From the NCBI RefSeq assembly GCF_022201045.2, contig NC_068556.1:3946001-4010000 (forward strand): a stretch of 64,000 bases of DNA, read 5' to 3'. Source of the DNA: Citrus sinensis. Lineage: Eukaryota; Streptophyta; Magnoliopsida; Sapindales; Rutaceae. The number at the start of each line of letters is the position of its first letter. Position 1 is the first letter of the stretch. Of this stretch, positions 50,301-61,115 are shown in pieces. The notes beneath the pieces were generated by a model. That model had not been told where the DNA came from, did not search any database, and was given only the letters and a program-made list of their open reading frames with translations. The position numbers were made by a program, and so were the translations under genes.

Positions 50301-51650
50301 TGGATCACTTGAGAAATTAAAGAACAAGAAATTGCATCATGATTTTGACTCTAACCTTTCCAGATTCCAGTAAAGAATATAAAAACCTTCTCTCCCCTTC
50401 TCTCGACCATGAACGACATAACCATTCAGTAAAAATGATTGATAAACTGATAGACGGTTTCATAGACCAAATTAAATATTTTCAAAAATGACAATTGTAC
50501 CCAAATTTTTACAGGAGAAATAACATTACACTCCCAAGAGTTACATGTACATAAATTTTAAATCAGTAAAACAAGGAAATAAGCAGGTAATTATGGTAAC
50601 ATCAGAAAATAAGAAATTACTATTACAACTTCTGTTGCCGTGAATTAAGAAACTAATAGTACTGGCTATGCAAATATAAAGATGTATAAATTGTTTGTCA
50701 ACATAAAAGGAAGTGTCTATAATGCGCAATTCACCAATCAATCTGCTTGGCAGAAACTTCTACATTGACGGGGATCTGGAAGAAACTAATAAAACCAATG
50801 ACAACATATCCAATCACTATAATTAACATAAATCCAACTATGTTTCAGTTCAAACTTAATATAAACAAGACAAAAGAATCAGATTCACAAAACAAGCTAA
50901 TTCACTCCGTTCCTCTATAAATGCACTTGAATCATAACAAAAGTAATAAATGGAAGTGAGATGCAATAATTCAATTTCAATATCAACAGCTACTGATGAA
51001 AAAGTACTGAAAGAAAAAAGTTAATAATTAATTATCCATGCAAAGTTGCAAACTACCATCATTTGTAACCTGAACCAAACAATAGATATAAGATCTTAAA
51101 TATTGATCCGAGATAAATCATTCATAGCTATGAAAAACTTAAAAATTCTGAATTAAACTTGCCTAGTACCCTTAAATTGATTAAGTAAATAGTCTGAATC
51201 CCAAAATTGAACAAAATATAAGCATTTACACACCCAATATCGAAGCGAGAGGAACTCAACGAGGGCATCGGTTTCAGTGACAGAAGCCGAGCGGCAGCCG
51301 AGACTCATCCGCTTGGCGGCATCGATCTGAGCCGACTCAACCTTCTCTCTGGCGTCTGGATCCGACGCGCTAATCGCTAAAGCCAACTGCACCTGAAACT
51401 CCTCTTCCAATAAGTTAAAATCTACTCCACTGTCCCCATCCCTCCGATCACTAGCCGCCGATTCAACGGCCCCGATTCTCCCCAATGTCCCCGAGCTAGG
51501 AGATGACGACGACGGCGTAGCGTTGGGACTGGGACTGGGACTAGGGCTGGGGCTCGGATTGATAACGGGGCGGGCATCGGGCAGTCGTTGATGCTCATTT
51601 AATCCGCCGCCGATGTGGAGCTTTCTTAGTAGATGCTTCACTTTCGACAT
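44368..51650 (-). CDS. RAF3: Raf-like MAPKKK of the EDR1/CTR1 group (RAF3-like)
   Basis: A Ser/Thr kinase with an N-terminal EDR1 regulatory domain, related to CTR1 and EDR1 and closest in my reading to Arabidopsis At5g11850. Thirteen exons join in frame to 967 residues: 51650-51234, 50179-49739, 49484-49381, 49143-47999, 47240-47200, 46687-46619, 46513-46413, 45866-45788, 45684-45586, 45464-45396, 45267-45218, 45113-44937 and 44479-44368. The start [16 protein letters not shown] is conserved; a Pro-Ser repeat follows. The EDR1 domain begins at [17 protein letters not shown]. The kinase domain has GIGSYGEVY (about 701), VAVKKF (Lys721/722), [11 protein letters not shown] (Asp817), CDFGLSR (835) and PEWMAPE (862). 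All catalytic residues are intact. Upstream readings beyond the ATG at 51650 use non-ATG codons. Confidence 0.96.
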
Positions 51651-51868
51651 CGATGATTCATCAACGACGAACGATGATGGCAACTATTTCGTAATTTCTT
51701 TTTTATTATTTTCCCCTTCTTCTTCTCCTTCTTATCGCCTCTTGTGGCTTAACCTACGCCCACTGATTAAAGGCAGATTCGCTTAACATACGCATCCATT
51801 CTTCGTCAAGCTACCTCTCCCCACTTTAGACACTTAAATTAACCGCTCACCCATTCCCTCCAATGCAC

Positions 51869-51903
<35 letters not shown>

Positions 51904-52843
51904 GTGAAATGTGAATTGTGATTTATGACACTTGAAAATTACAAAATAAAATAATTATTAATTTATTTGTTTAAACAATTTAATTAATTAATAGATCTTT
52001 TTTAAAAAAAACTAATTAATAAGTATATAAATTGTACTACTAATATGTGTGAGTGTGGGAGTCAAGGATCGGATTTGTAATTCTACGCTGAGTAAACATT
52101 GTATTGCCTTTCATGGACGTCTGCTGATCTTGAACGTTTAGTGGGGGGTAATGCTTTTCATTGCGTGATGTTGGTGATCGGATGGTTGTTGTTTGGTCAA
52201 CGGTTATGCTGTCGATTTTGCCAATTGGGCTGCTTTTGAACTATGCACCTGAAAATTATAATAAACGGTTATTTTCCATAGGTCTTAGTGATATCAATGG
52301 TTTGAATCAAATTTGTAATATGATGATGGATGATCATAGACTTGAAAATTATAATGCAATGATAAGAATTTATGACTGTATCCACAATTGCATGCATGGA
52401 CTTTCCTTTATACTATGAAATTTTTAGTATTAATTTTGAATAATTCTTTTGTGATCTTAACTATCGAATCAAATAAATAATTTAGAGATGGTCAATGATA
52501 ATAGTGTTTTTGATAATTTTTTCAAAAATGAAAATATTTGTACAAACTACTTTTTTGCTACATGTGTTACATAAATGAAAAATAATTTATGTGCTGTAAA
52601 TGAAAATTTATAGCACATAAATTGTTTTTTTTTGTTACATGTCTTATTAAAGAGAGAGATTACAAAATATCATAGGTATAATTGAGTATTATATTAACAT
52701 ACAATCGAAGAAAAATCTGTAAAATGTTGCATTCTTTAATTCCACAATCCACACAAATCATGTAGTTGTTGCTATGTGTAAATTTAAAATGATAAAGAAC
52801 AAAATTGGATTTATACTGTTAAATGTTTATTGCAATACATTAA
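51651..52843. promoter_or_regulatory. RAF3 upstream region
   Basis: Holds the RAF3 leader and promoter, including a (CT)n tract near 51871-51900. Such CT-rich tracts are common near plant transcription starts. Beyond about 52000 the DNA is AT-rich and no gene is supported. Confidence 0.45.
51871..51900. repeat. (CT)n microsatellite in RAF3 5' region
   Basis: About 14-15 CT units, about 220 bp upstream of the RAF3 start codon. On the RAF3 sense strand it reads GA-rich. Confidence 0.9.
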
Positions 52844-53777
52844 TGATGCGTTTACTAAACGGGAATTAGAATGGATAAGAATGAAAATAATTGGAATGAG
52901 AATAGGAATATGGATTAGAATAAATTATTTACTTGAACTGTAAAAATTAGAATCGGAATGAGTCAGATTCCATTAATGCGTTTACTTTGTCTTCAAATTG
53001 GATTCGGAATGAATTATATGATAACAGATTACTAAAAAGTCATTCTTAATAATAATAATTATTGTTAATGTATTAATTATAATTTATCATTAATAATAAT
53101 AATAATAATAAATCATCAACAAAATAATAATCCATTTAAAAATAATAATAATCATAATGGGATTCATCATCATCAACAAAATAATCCATTTCTCAAAAAA
53201 AAAAACAATAGTCAAAATCGAAATCATCATTGTTGACAACTACAACGACAACAACAAATCATCATCGCTAGCAACTCATCATCATCGGACGAGAACCATG
53301 GCCATCAAAGACGAAATTAGCGGCGAAACGAAGATGAAACTGAAACGGGGACGAAATCAAGACACCCCAACGAATACGAAACCGGCAATCAGCTGTGGTC
53401 CACAGTCGATGGACCAGCCACGACGAAGATAGTGGATGATTATGGCCGTGATAGTGATAGAAACCTGCAATGGCGTTTGGCTGGGAGTCAAGTGTGAGAG
53501 AGTTTAGGTTTTAAGATTTTTTTTTCTATTTATATATTTTTATTTGAAGTGATGATATTTTTGAAATAATGAAGAATTAATGGGGCATAATGGAAAATTC
53601 TAGGAGTGAGAGTTTAATTCCCAAAGCCTCCTTAGGAATTAGATTTACATTTTTAATTCTCAAATTAATGTGGGGTCTGCTAAAATAAATCGCATTCATT
53701 TTCTTATTTTACTAAATAACGTGGGTTTCATTCTGATTCCAAATTTTCATTTCTAAATCCGACAAGTAAATGCAGTC
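52844..53777. mobile_element. PIF/Harbinger-like element (934 bp)
   Basis: The left end TGATGCGTTTACTAAACGG and the complement of the right end, GACTGCATTTACTTGTCGG, are imperfect inverted repeats. The next bases on each side also match (GAATTAGAATGG, GATTTAGAAATG). TAA flanks both sides (52841-52843 and 53778-53780). The interior includes ATA/CAT-rich low complexity and a chance ORF at 53157-53432. No transposase is present. Confidence 0.62.
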
Positions 53778-54057
53778 TAATATTATTGGTGGCATAAGTT
53801 GCATTTGATAGATAATGACGAAGATAACCCCGATGATTAGATGATAAAAAGTAATTAGCTTTAATTAATGATGCAACAATAATACACCATTGTTTTGGTA
53901 CACGTGCATTAGCTCTTAATAATGGGTTCTTCGATTACAGGTGTTTAAATGCCGTTGATTAAGCAAACGCAGTTGCCTCTTTTAGACGCAAGGTACGGAG
54001 GTGACGAGGGATGGCACATCGTTATACAACGTAGCTGCGGAGTATGGAATCATTCAC

Positions 54058-54672
54058 GGGTAATTTTTAAAAATCTCCCCTGAAGTTTGGGCTTGTTGCA
54101 AGTAGATAGCGAGAATTGATTTATTTGTAAAAAATCCCCTACCGTCAGTTAAATTTAACATTGACCGTTAGTTGACCGTGCAAAAACAATATTACCCTCA
54201 ACAATAGTTTATAAACGAAAATAACTAAAAAAAAAACCAAAATTATTAGTTATTTTACACTTTTTAAATTATTGATATTTTCTTAAAGTTCTTATAAAAA
54301 ATTAAAATTAAAAAATTAAAAAATCCTCTTTAAATTATTGATATTTCCTTAAAATTCCTACAAGAAAGATAAAATTTAAAATTTAAAAATGAAATAGTCA
54401 TAATCTTTATCTATGATATTGTAAATTTTTAGAATTGACAAAGATAAAATTGTCAAAAAATAGGGTTTGTGCTTTTTACACCAATAATTTTAGTTTTTTT
54501 TTAGTTATTTTCGTTTATAAACTATTGTTGAGGGTAATATTGTCTTTGCACGGTCAACTAATGGTCAATGTTAAACTTAACTGACGGTAGGGGGTTTTTT
54601 TATAAATAAATCAATTCTCGCCATCTACTTGCAACAAGCCCAAACCTCAAGGGAGGTTTTTAAAAATTACCC
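54058..54672. mobile_element. Mutator-like TIR element (615 bp)
   Basis: Flanked by a perfect 10-bp duplication AATCATTCAC (54048-54057 and 54673-54682). Both ends begin GGGTAATTTTTAAAAA, and inverted homology continues for about 190 bp, including GGCTTGTTGCAAGTAGAT and ACTATTGTTGAGGGTAATAT. Only a short AT-rich core separates the arms. No coding capacity. The perfect duplication and high arm identity suggest a young insertion. Confidence 0.88.
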
Positions 54673-54682
54673 AATCATTCAC

Positions 54683-57600
54683 CGACTCGTGGTTCATGAG
54701 AAAATTTTATGAAGGGCTGGCTAATTGGCCGATACAGTGCAGCGAGAGACTTGTGACCCGTTATTCTGAATTGACTTCAGTTTTTTTTTTTTTTTTTTTG
54801 GAATAAATAATATTTCATACAAAGTTTCTTACGCAACCGCAACAATGGTACAGCGGCCGCCGACGTTAATAATTTTTTTAAAATATTTTTCTTTAAACCG
54901 TTAAAAATATATTTGGTAATTATTAATTAAGTTTAGAAAAAATAATTGATACACCCAAAACATTTATGGAAAGGAGGAATACAAAACTCCCTAATATTGA
55001 AAAAAAAATTTAAATCCTAATTTATTAAAAGATTCTGTCAATTTTAACAAAAAAAATTATTTTCAATTATAATTACTATTATCCCCCTCTAACATACAAG
55101 TTAATATATTGACTTACTCATTTTTCTTATAAAATTATTAATAAATAAAATTTTGCTCTAGAAATTCAATTTAATATCTTATTTTTCCTAATTGCTCATC
55201 TTGACATTCTAAAAGCAAGCCATATTCTCTATCATCTTAATCATATTTAAGAAAGAATTTCATCTTCTTCTTAACTATTTCACAATCCAATTCTTCACTA
55301 CCTTCAATGTCTCCAACATCCACTTTATCGTCATCCCAATTTGATCCACTTTTGTCATCAACAGGTGCTGTGTCTACATTGTCATCATTTGACCGATATG
55401 CTTCATCGTCATCATCAACATTTTGGCATATTCTAGAACGAGCAGTGGCTTAAGGGCACGAGCAACGAGTCTGCGTGCAATAGGTTAGGGAATTCTATTA
55501 GGGGCTTGTCATTTTTTGATAGAAGAGGAGAGTTTTTCAATTAGGAATCGATTGAATTTTGTAATTTTAGGTTTGTGATTTTTGGAGGAGGATTTTTTTG
55601 GGTTAATTCACTAGTTATTAGTAAGGGAATGTAATATGTTAACCTTTTAATTATTTGAACAAACTGAATCCATTATCAAATTGGGGTTTAAATGTTATTT
55701 TTAAAACATTAAAGAGTTTTGTATCCTCTCCCTAAATATTTAAGGTGTATCGGTCCTTTTTTCATTAAAAGCCCATTTAAGATTGCTTTTAGAAGGTTAA
55801 AAAATAATTTTAAAAATTTAAAAATTAATTTTAGTGTTTAGTAAAAAAAAATCAAAATCACTTTTGTCAAAAATCAATATCTCTTTTAGCTGATTTTGAA
55901 AAGGAGAGAATAAATAGCTTTTAGATTCTTATTTTAAGAATCAATTTTATCTTTTAATACAATTCCATAAATATCCTTAAAATTATTATCTAAACCCAAA
56001 ATTATCCTTATTCAAATTGGAAACAAAATCAATATTTTAATTAATTTGTATTATAATTCATCAATATAAATTTATTAATATCAATTTGTTGGTCAATTAT
56101 TATTAAATTTGTTTCATTATATTATAAATTTAATTATCAATTGTTTAAGACGGAAAAAAATATAAAATCAATATATTATAAATTTTATTTTTAGTTAAAA
56201 TTATTATAATACACAATTAAATATATTGTATGTAAATATTTTTATATGTATAAGTAAATTTTATCCTACATTATGTACATTTTAGTTATTTGCTTATCTC
56301 AGCAGTTTAACAATAAAATTCACTAAACGTCCATAAACTGCTTTCAAAACTCACAGTACTTCTGAAAATAAATTTTATTAAACACTTAACTGACTCTCTT
56401 AATTCCTGATCATTTTTAATTAGTTTAAAAGTTACAGCATTCACAAACTGACCCTAAGTTATTTATCTTCTTCTATTCCACTTTTACATGTAGGACTTAT
56501 GGGTTTGTATGGAATTGATTTTTTTTAAAATATTTAACAGTATATATAATTCGTTATAGATTCATATGTTGGGACCACACTATCACTAACTGATCGAAAC
56601 AATTTAAAATTGTTTTTATTCTAAGTATCACTGTAATTGTAACATCAGTTTTTCTATAAAAAAAAAAAAAAATTATGTACGAATTTGTATTCCTATAATT
56701 TTAATCCAATGTCCCATTTACGTGAGGTTTTAAGAGGCCATGTAAATTACAATGAGGGGGTGAGAAGAGAAAATGGTAGATCAGAGAGATGGAATATGCT
56801 ACAAGATGCGAAATCCTGTACGATAAGGTTATCAAATATTTAATGGGGCATTAAAAAAATATTTAATCGAGCTAATAGAAAAAGCTTGGTTATCCCAAAA
56901 TAATATGAAAATTGAAAAAAAAAGAGGGCTTCGAGTTCTAATTTAGCCATGGCAAGTAAGTGGACGAAAAGGAATTGGAACAATCGAATGATCTAGTCAG
57001 AATCGTCTTAGAATCCGACGGAATTGATGTTACGTTCTTTTGGGCTTTGGATAGTTTTCCATATTGGATAAGATTTACACAAAGTAGAATTGATAAGCAG
57101 GCACCTCACACTTCAAACTTTTTGTTTAAAAAGAAAAAAAAAATCAGAGCACATGAAAAATGTTTAAATTTAGGATATACTTGGTATTGTAGTTGGAAAA
57201 CTATATTTTAATAACTATAATATTAAAGTCCTTAATAAATACTCGATGTTATGATTCGTAAGCGAAGTTGATTTTATCTCACTTTTATGTGATCAAAATT
57301 TCATATTATCTTTACATTTTTTTAAAAATTATTATTTAAAAGTTAACTACACTTTTTTTATTTTTTTATTTTATAGTTATATTGTAGGCAATAATTTGAA
57401 TTGACAGATGGGGATTGATATTTGCCTTATATATAATTCGAGTCAAATTTGAATCCACGTAAATATTTCATTTGTATATATTAATTGTATAAAAAATATT
57501 TTGATTATTGATCAGACAAATTATCGAACGTATTATGTTTTAAAAATATTTTCTAAAACTTCCCCCTACGTAAAGAATATTTCGATCGCAAAACGTCAGA

Positions 57601-58239
57601 ATATGCGTAGTAATGTTGCTTGCACGGAAAGTTTAGCAAGTATTTATTTTATGTGGGGTTGGTAATCAATTGAAACGGGACGAGACACACAAGTGACAAG
57701 AATCTAGCTGTAATGTTGACTGTGTAAATGAAAGCTTGTATGGGACTCCGGACACAGCACAGCTGGCAAATTATAAAATGCCAACTGGGATTTTGACCCT
57801 TTACAAAATTGGGTGCGAAAAAGGTTGGCCACAGATTCTTCTCCCTCGGCTTTATTCTTCACCCATTTGTTATAAAAGTTCCCCAGCTTTAAAATGTGTT
57901 TGGTAATCAATTAATTTAAAGACATGGACAATGAGGCCAAGAAAGAGGAAAGATGATTTACAGTACCTGAGCTGCAATCAGCAGGTATTGTTATTAAACG
58001 AGCTGATATAATTAATCAGTGTATCATTTCAGTAGTTGCATTCAATTTCATTATGCAAGATCCCAGATTGCCAATGGAATCACGCTGCGGCACAGGGAGA
58101 GATCCTTTTGATAGTAACAGATTAATGTACCTAAGCAATTCATGCTCTGTGTGATATCTATGAAATATTAAAAAGCAATAGAAGGTTCTGTTTAGAACTC
58201 AAACAATGTAATTAATATAGCGAAGATCATTGCAAAAAA
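54683..58239. other. AT-rich intergenic, no gene seen
   Basis: Long AT-rich tract with homopolymers (poly-T at 54781-54799). The stretch 55780-56455 may be a diverged transposon, since its right end complement begins GGGTCAGTTTGTGAATGC, but the left partner is unconvincing. Short ORFs lack homology. Confidence 0.4.
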
Positions 58240-59820
58240 AAAATGTAGAAGCACGGATTTGCCACCAGCAAAAACTTTGAAAAGCTTTTCAATATCCGCC
58301 AAGGTGGTTTTGTTTCATCAAAGGAAGCAGTGGCCTAAGAGACAAAAAACACTCCCTCAATCTGATGACAGCAGAAAGTCATACATTACTCAACCAATCA
58401 ACAAAAAATATGGAAGACAAACTCACAGTGTTGGAATATCTACAACCCAAAGATTCATTTCACTCTTGTAAGGAGCGTTGGCAATGGCATGTGCATCTGC
58501 GCACTTCACCTTCACAGTGTCAATGAAGGGAAGCCCTCAGCTTTTTCAACCCAAGTGCCGGCTAGTCCATGGATTCATTGAGCAATAGTTTTAAGGCCTC
58601 CAGGTCCGTGTTTCCGAGTAATGAGTCACTACTAATGACTACAAAGAAAAGTTTTATTCAAGGAAAGCAAAGTCAGTTCGTTGGGCATGTTTTGTGGCGC
58701 AGAAAATATGAATGCACATGTTTGTGACAAAATCCTTGAGCTGGATAAGGTTCTGCAGTCTCAAAACTATCCATAAATTAGAGAACAGTTTCCAGTCTCT
58801 CCACAGTTTTCCAATCTCTACGCAGGCAGTCCTCTAAAGTAAAACAGAAATACGACAGGAATAACAATAATCTCTTACTCGAGGAGTGCAGACGTTGCTG
58901 GTAGCCTTGTCCTTGCGGATATGCCTCTCCGTAGTCTGCATTGCCATTCGCAGAGCAGATTTCCCTGAAGAATCAATACTAGTTTCAGGTAAGTTTCCTT
59001 TGAAGTGGATAGCCGAATGCCAAGTATGGTAATAATCTATCTTCCGAGCATACAATAGCCAGAGGCATTAATTTACCTACAAAAATATAGCCGTCTCTAC
59101 CCACGATTCCAGCATCACAATTCCGTTTTTGTCCAAACAGCAGAGTAACCGGGCTTCTAGATGTGTTATTTCACTAGCGATCCTTTCGGGACCTTGACTT
59201 GTCAAACGTCAATAATCCTCTCTGGCATCATCCTCTTATACTCTTGAGAGGTAGCCGAAAATGCTGCATGAGGACTCCATACCCCATTGGCACACCAAAC
59301 CTCTAAGCAAAGCCCACCACAAATGTAATCCCCCCCGTCGTCCGGAGGCTTCAGCATTGCCAACACCAACAAATCCGATGCTATAACAACCTTAATCCCA
59401 TTCGCACAAGCATTCTTAATGAACTCCCCATAATCCAAAACATACCCGGATACTGGACCAAAACTCTACATACATCACCCGGCTTGTAATCAATATCTTT
59501 AAGATCCGAAAAAACAAGTTTATGATCAAAACCATCAGCTCTAGTAACACAAATGTCAATTGTTTGAGGGTGGCAATTGCTAGCAATAATAAAAGTCTTC
59601 TTCCTTCCCTTCTGTATGTTATTGCTCATAGCCATTGCCTCAGCAGTAGCAATTCCCTCATCGAGCAACGAGGCACTTGACCTAGGCAATCCAGTAAGAT
59701 CCGTAATAATGGTCTAGAAATTAAGCAGAGACTCAAGTCTTCCTTGAGAAATCTCAGCCTGGTATATGATATACTAAGTGTACCAACCCCATACCAATAA
59801 ATGACTTATAAACCTGATGA
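58240..59820 (-). pseudogene. GLDP: Glycine decarboxylase P-protein (GLDP) pseudogene fragment
   Basis: Degraded internal part of the gene for the pyridoxal-phosphate subunit of the mitochondrial glycine cleavage complex. In order on the minus strand one reads KSFIGMG (near 59790), YQAEISQGRLESLLNF followed by an in-frame stop, [44 protein letters not shown], then after a frameshift [64 protein letters not shown] plus stop, IHGLAG, and after another frameshift LADIEKLFKVFAGGK. Segments normally present are deleted after KSFIGMG and elsewhere. About 220 bp near 58640-58870, opened by a GTAAGA donor-like site, may be a relic intron, which would favour DNA-level duplication over retroposition. 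It covers perhaps a quarter of the roughly 1,040-residue protein. Confidence 0.88.
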
Positions 59821-60466
59821 GCGTAATTTATTGATATCTTTCCCCTCTAAATCATATATTAATTAGTCTTTTGTCATTATATTTTTAATTTATTTATTTA
59901 TTTTTATTGAACAGGAAAATTAACTGGGCATTGAAAAATAAATAAAGCTTAAAGGATTAAATTGGAAGAGAAATAAAAGATTATCGCACGAGTGGGCTTC
60001 GGATATTAAGGGCCAAAAATTAAGAGGACAAAGAATTAATTTGTTAGAATTTAATCCAAATTGAAATGGGATCCATCAAACTCACTGAGAATTGAAGCAA
60101 TACTGCCATTATAGTTGGCACGTGCATGGCACTAAAATGGAATGAAAATCCTAATCTGATTCTAAGAGGAGGTGGCAGCACAATCATGTATAAGCATCAT
60201 CACGCCCAATAAGAGAAGAGGAGGAGGAGAATCGGAAGACAGAGAGAAGAATTAGAGCGGCAGCCGCATGATGGGTTCAATAAATTCTACTGTCATCAAT
60301 CTCTTTATGTCTTTTTAATTTTTTATACTGGAGTCCCGTTCAATAAAAATTACCTTTTACTCAATTCATTTCCTACATTTATGGTTATTGTTTCACATAT
60401 TTAGTTGAATAATATTATGTTGAGTTTATTTATTGTAGTAAGAGTGAAGAGTGTGAATTCATTCCA
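59821..60466. other. Intergenic, no gene seen
   Basis: Contains purine-rich stretches (60200-60260) but no exon or delimited repeat that I can support. Confidence 0.4.
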
Positions 60467-61115
60467 TTATAATGTTTACTTGCTTAATTAAAGAGATGAG
60501 TGAGAGTCTCACTCCGTAGGTATCACTTAGTTTTGGAGTGTGCAGTGACATTCCCACTCCTAGGAGAGTCCACTCCTACTTTTCCCTTTTTTATCCTTCC
60601 TTTATTAAATATAGTATAATTATATTTATTTAAATAAAATAATGTTACATTTACTTAAAAATTATAATATTATATATATATATATATATAAGTATACTAT
60701 TATAATACTATTTAATAATATTACATTTATTAAAAATAATAATATTTAACTTGTTTGAATATAATAAGATTATATTTATAGAGAATTAATAATATTACTA
60801 TATTTTTATTTAATTTTAATAGTATTATATTTATTTAATCCTAATAACTAATGATAATAAATAGTGTATTCTAAGAATAAATAATTTATTTTACAAATAT
60901 ATTTTTTAATTCACTTTGTACCTAAATGCTATAATTCTTTAAATAAGGGGTAAAATTAAGACAAAGTAAGCACATAAACGAGGTTCTAATTTATATTCCA
61001 CACTTTTCATTTCACTGTAAGTAAACAACTTACTCCCACTCTCACTCCGCACTATCAATCTTAGGATTCTAACTCATCATGATTCCCAATTCAATCCAAG
61101 AAGTAAATGCTACCT
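60467..61115. mobile_element. Possible PIF/Harbinger-like element
   Basis: The left end TAATGTTTACTTGCTTAATT and the complement of the right end, GGTAGCATTTACTTCTTGG, share the GNATTTACTTG core with the element at 52844. TTA lies on both sides. Inner parts are AT-rich, with a (TA)n run at 60672-60690. The ends are diverged, so this is tentative. Confidence 0.4.

Noticed and set aside
53157..53432. 91-codon plus-strand ORF
   Set aside because: It reads through AAT/CAT simple repeats inside a Harbinger-like element; the composition is that of low-complexity DNA.
56960..57211. 83-codon plus-strand ORF
   Set aside because: No family resemblance, ends in a Lys-rich poly-A reading, and no splice partners were found.
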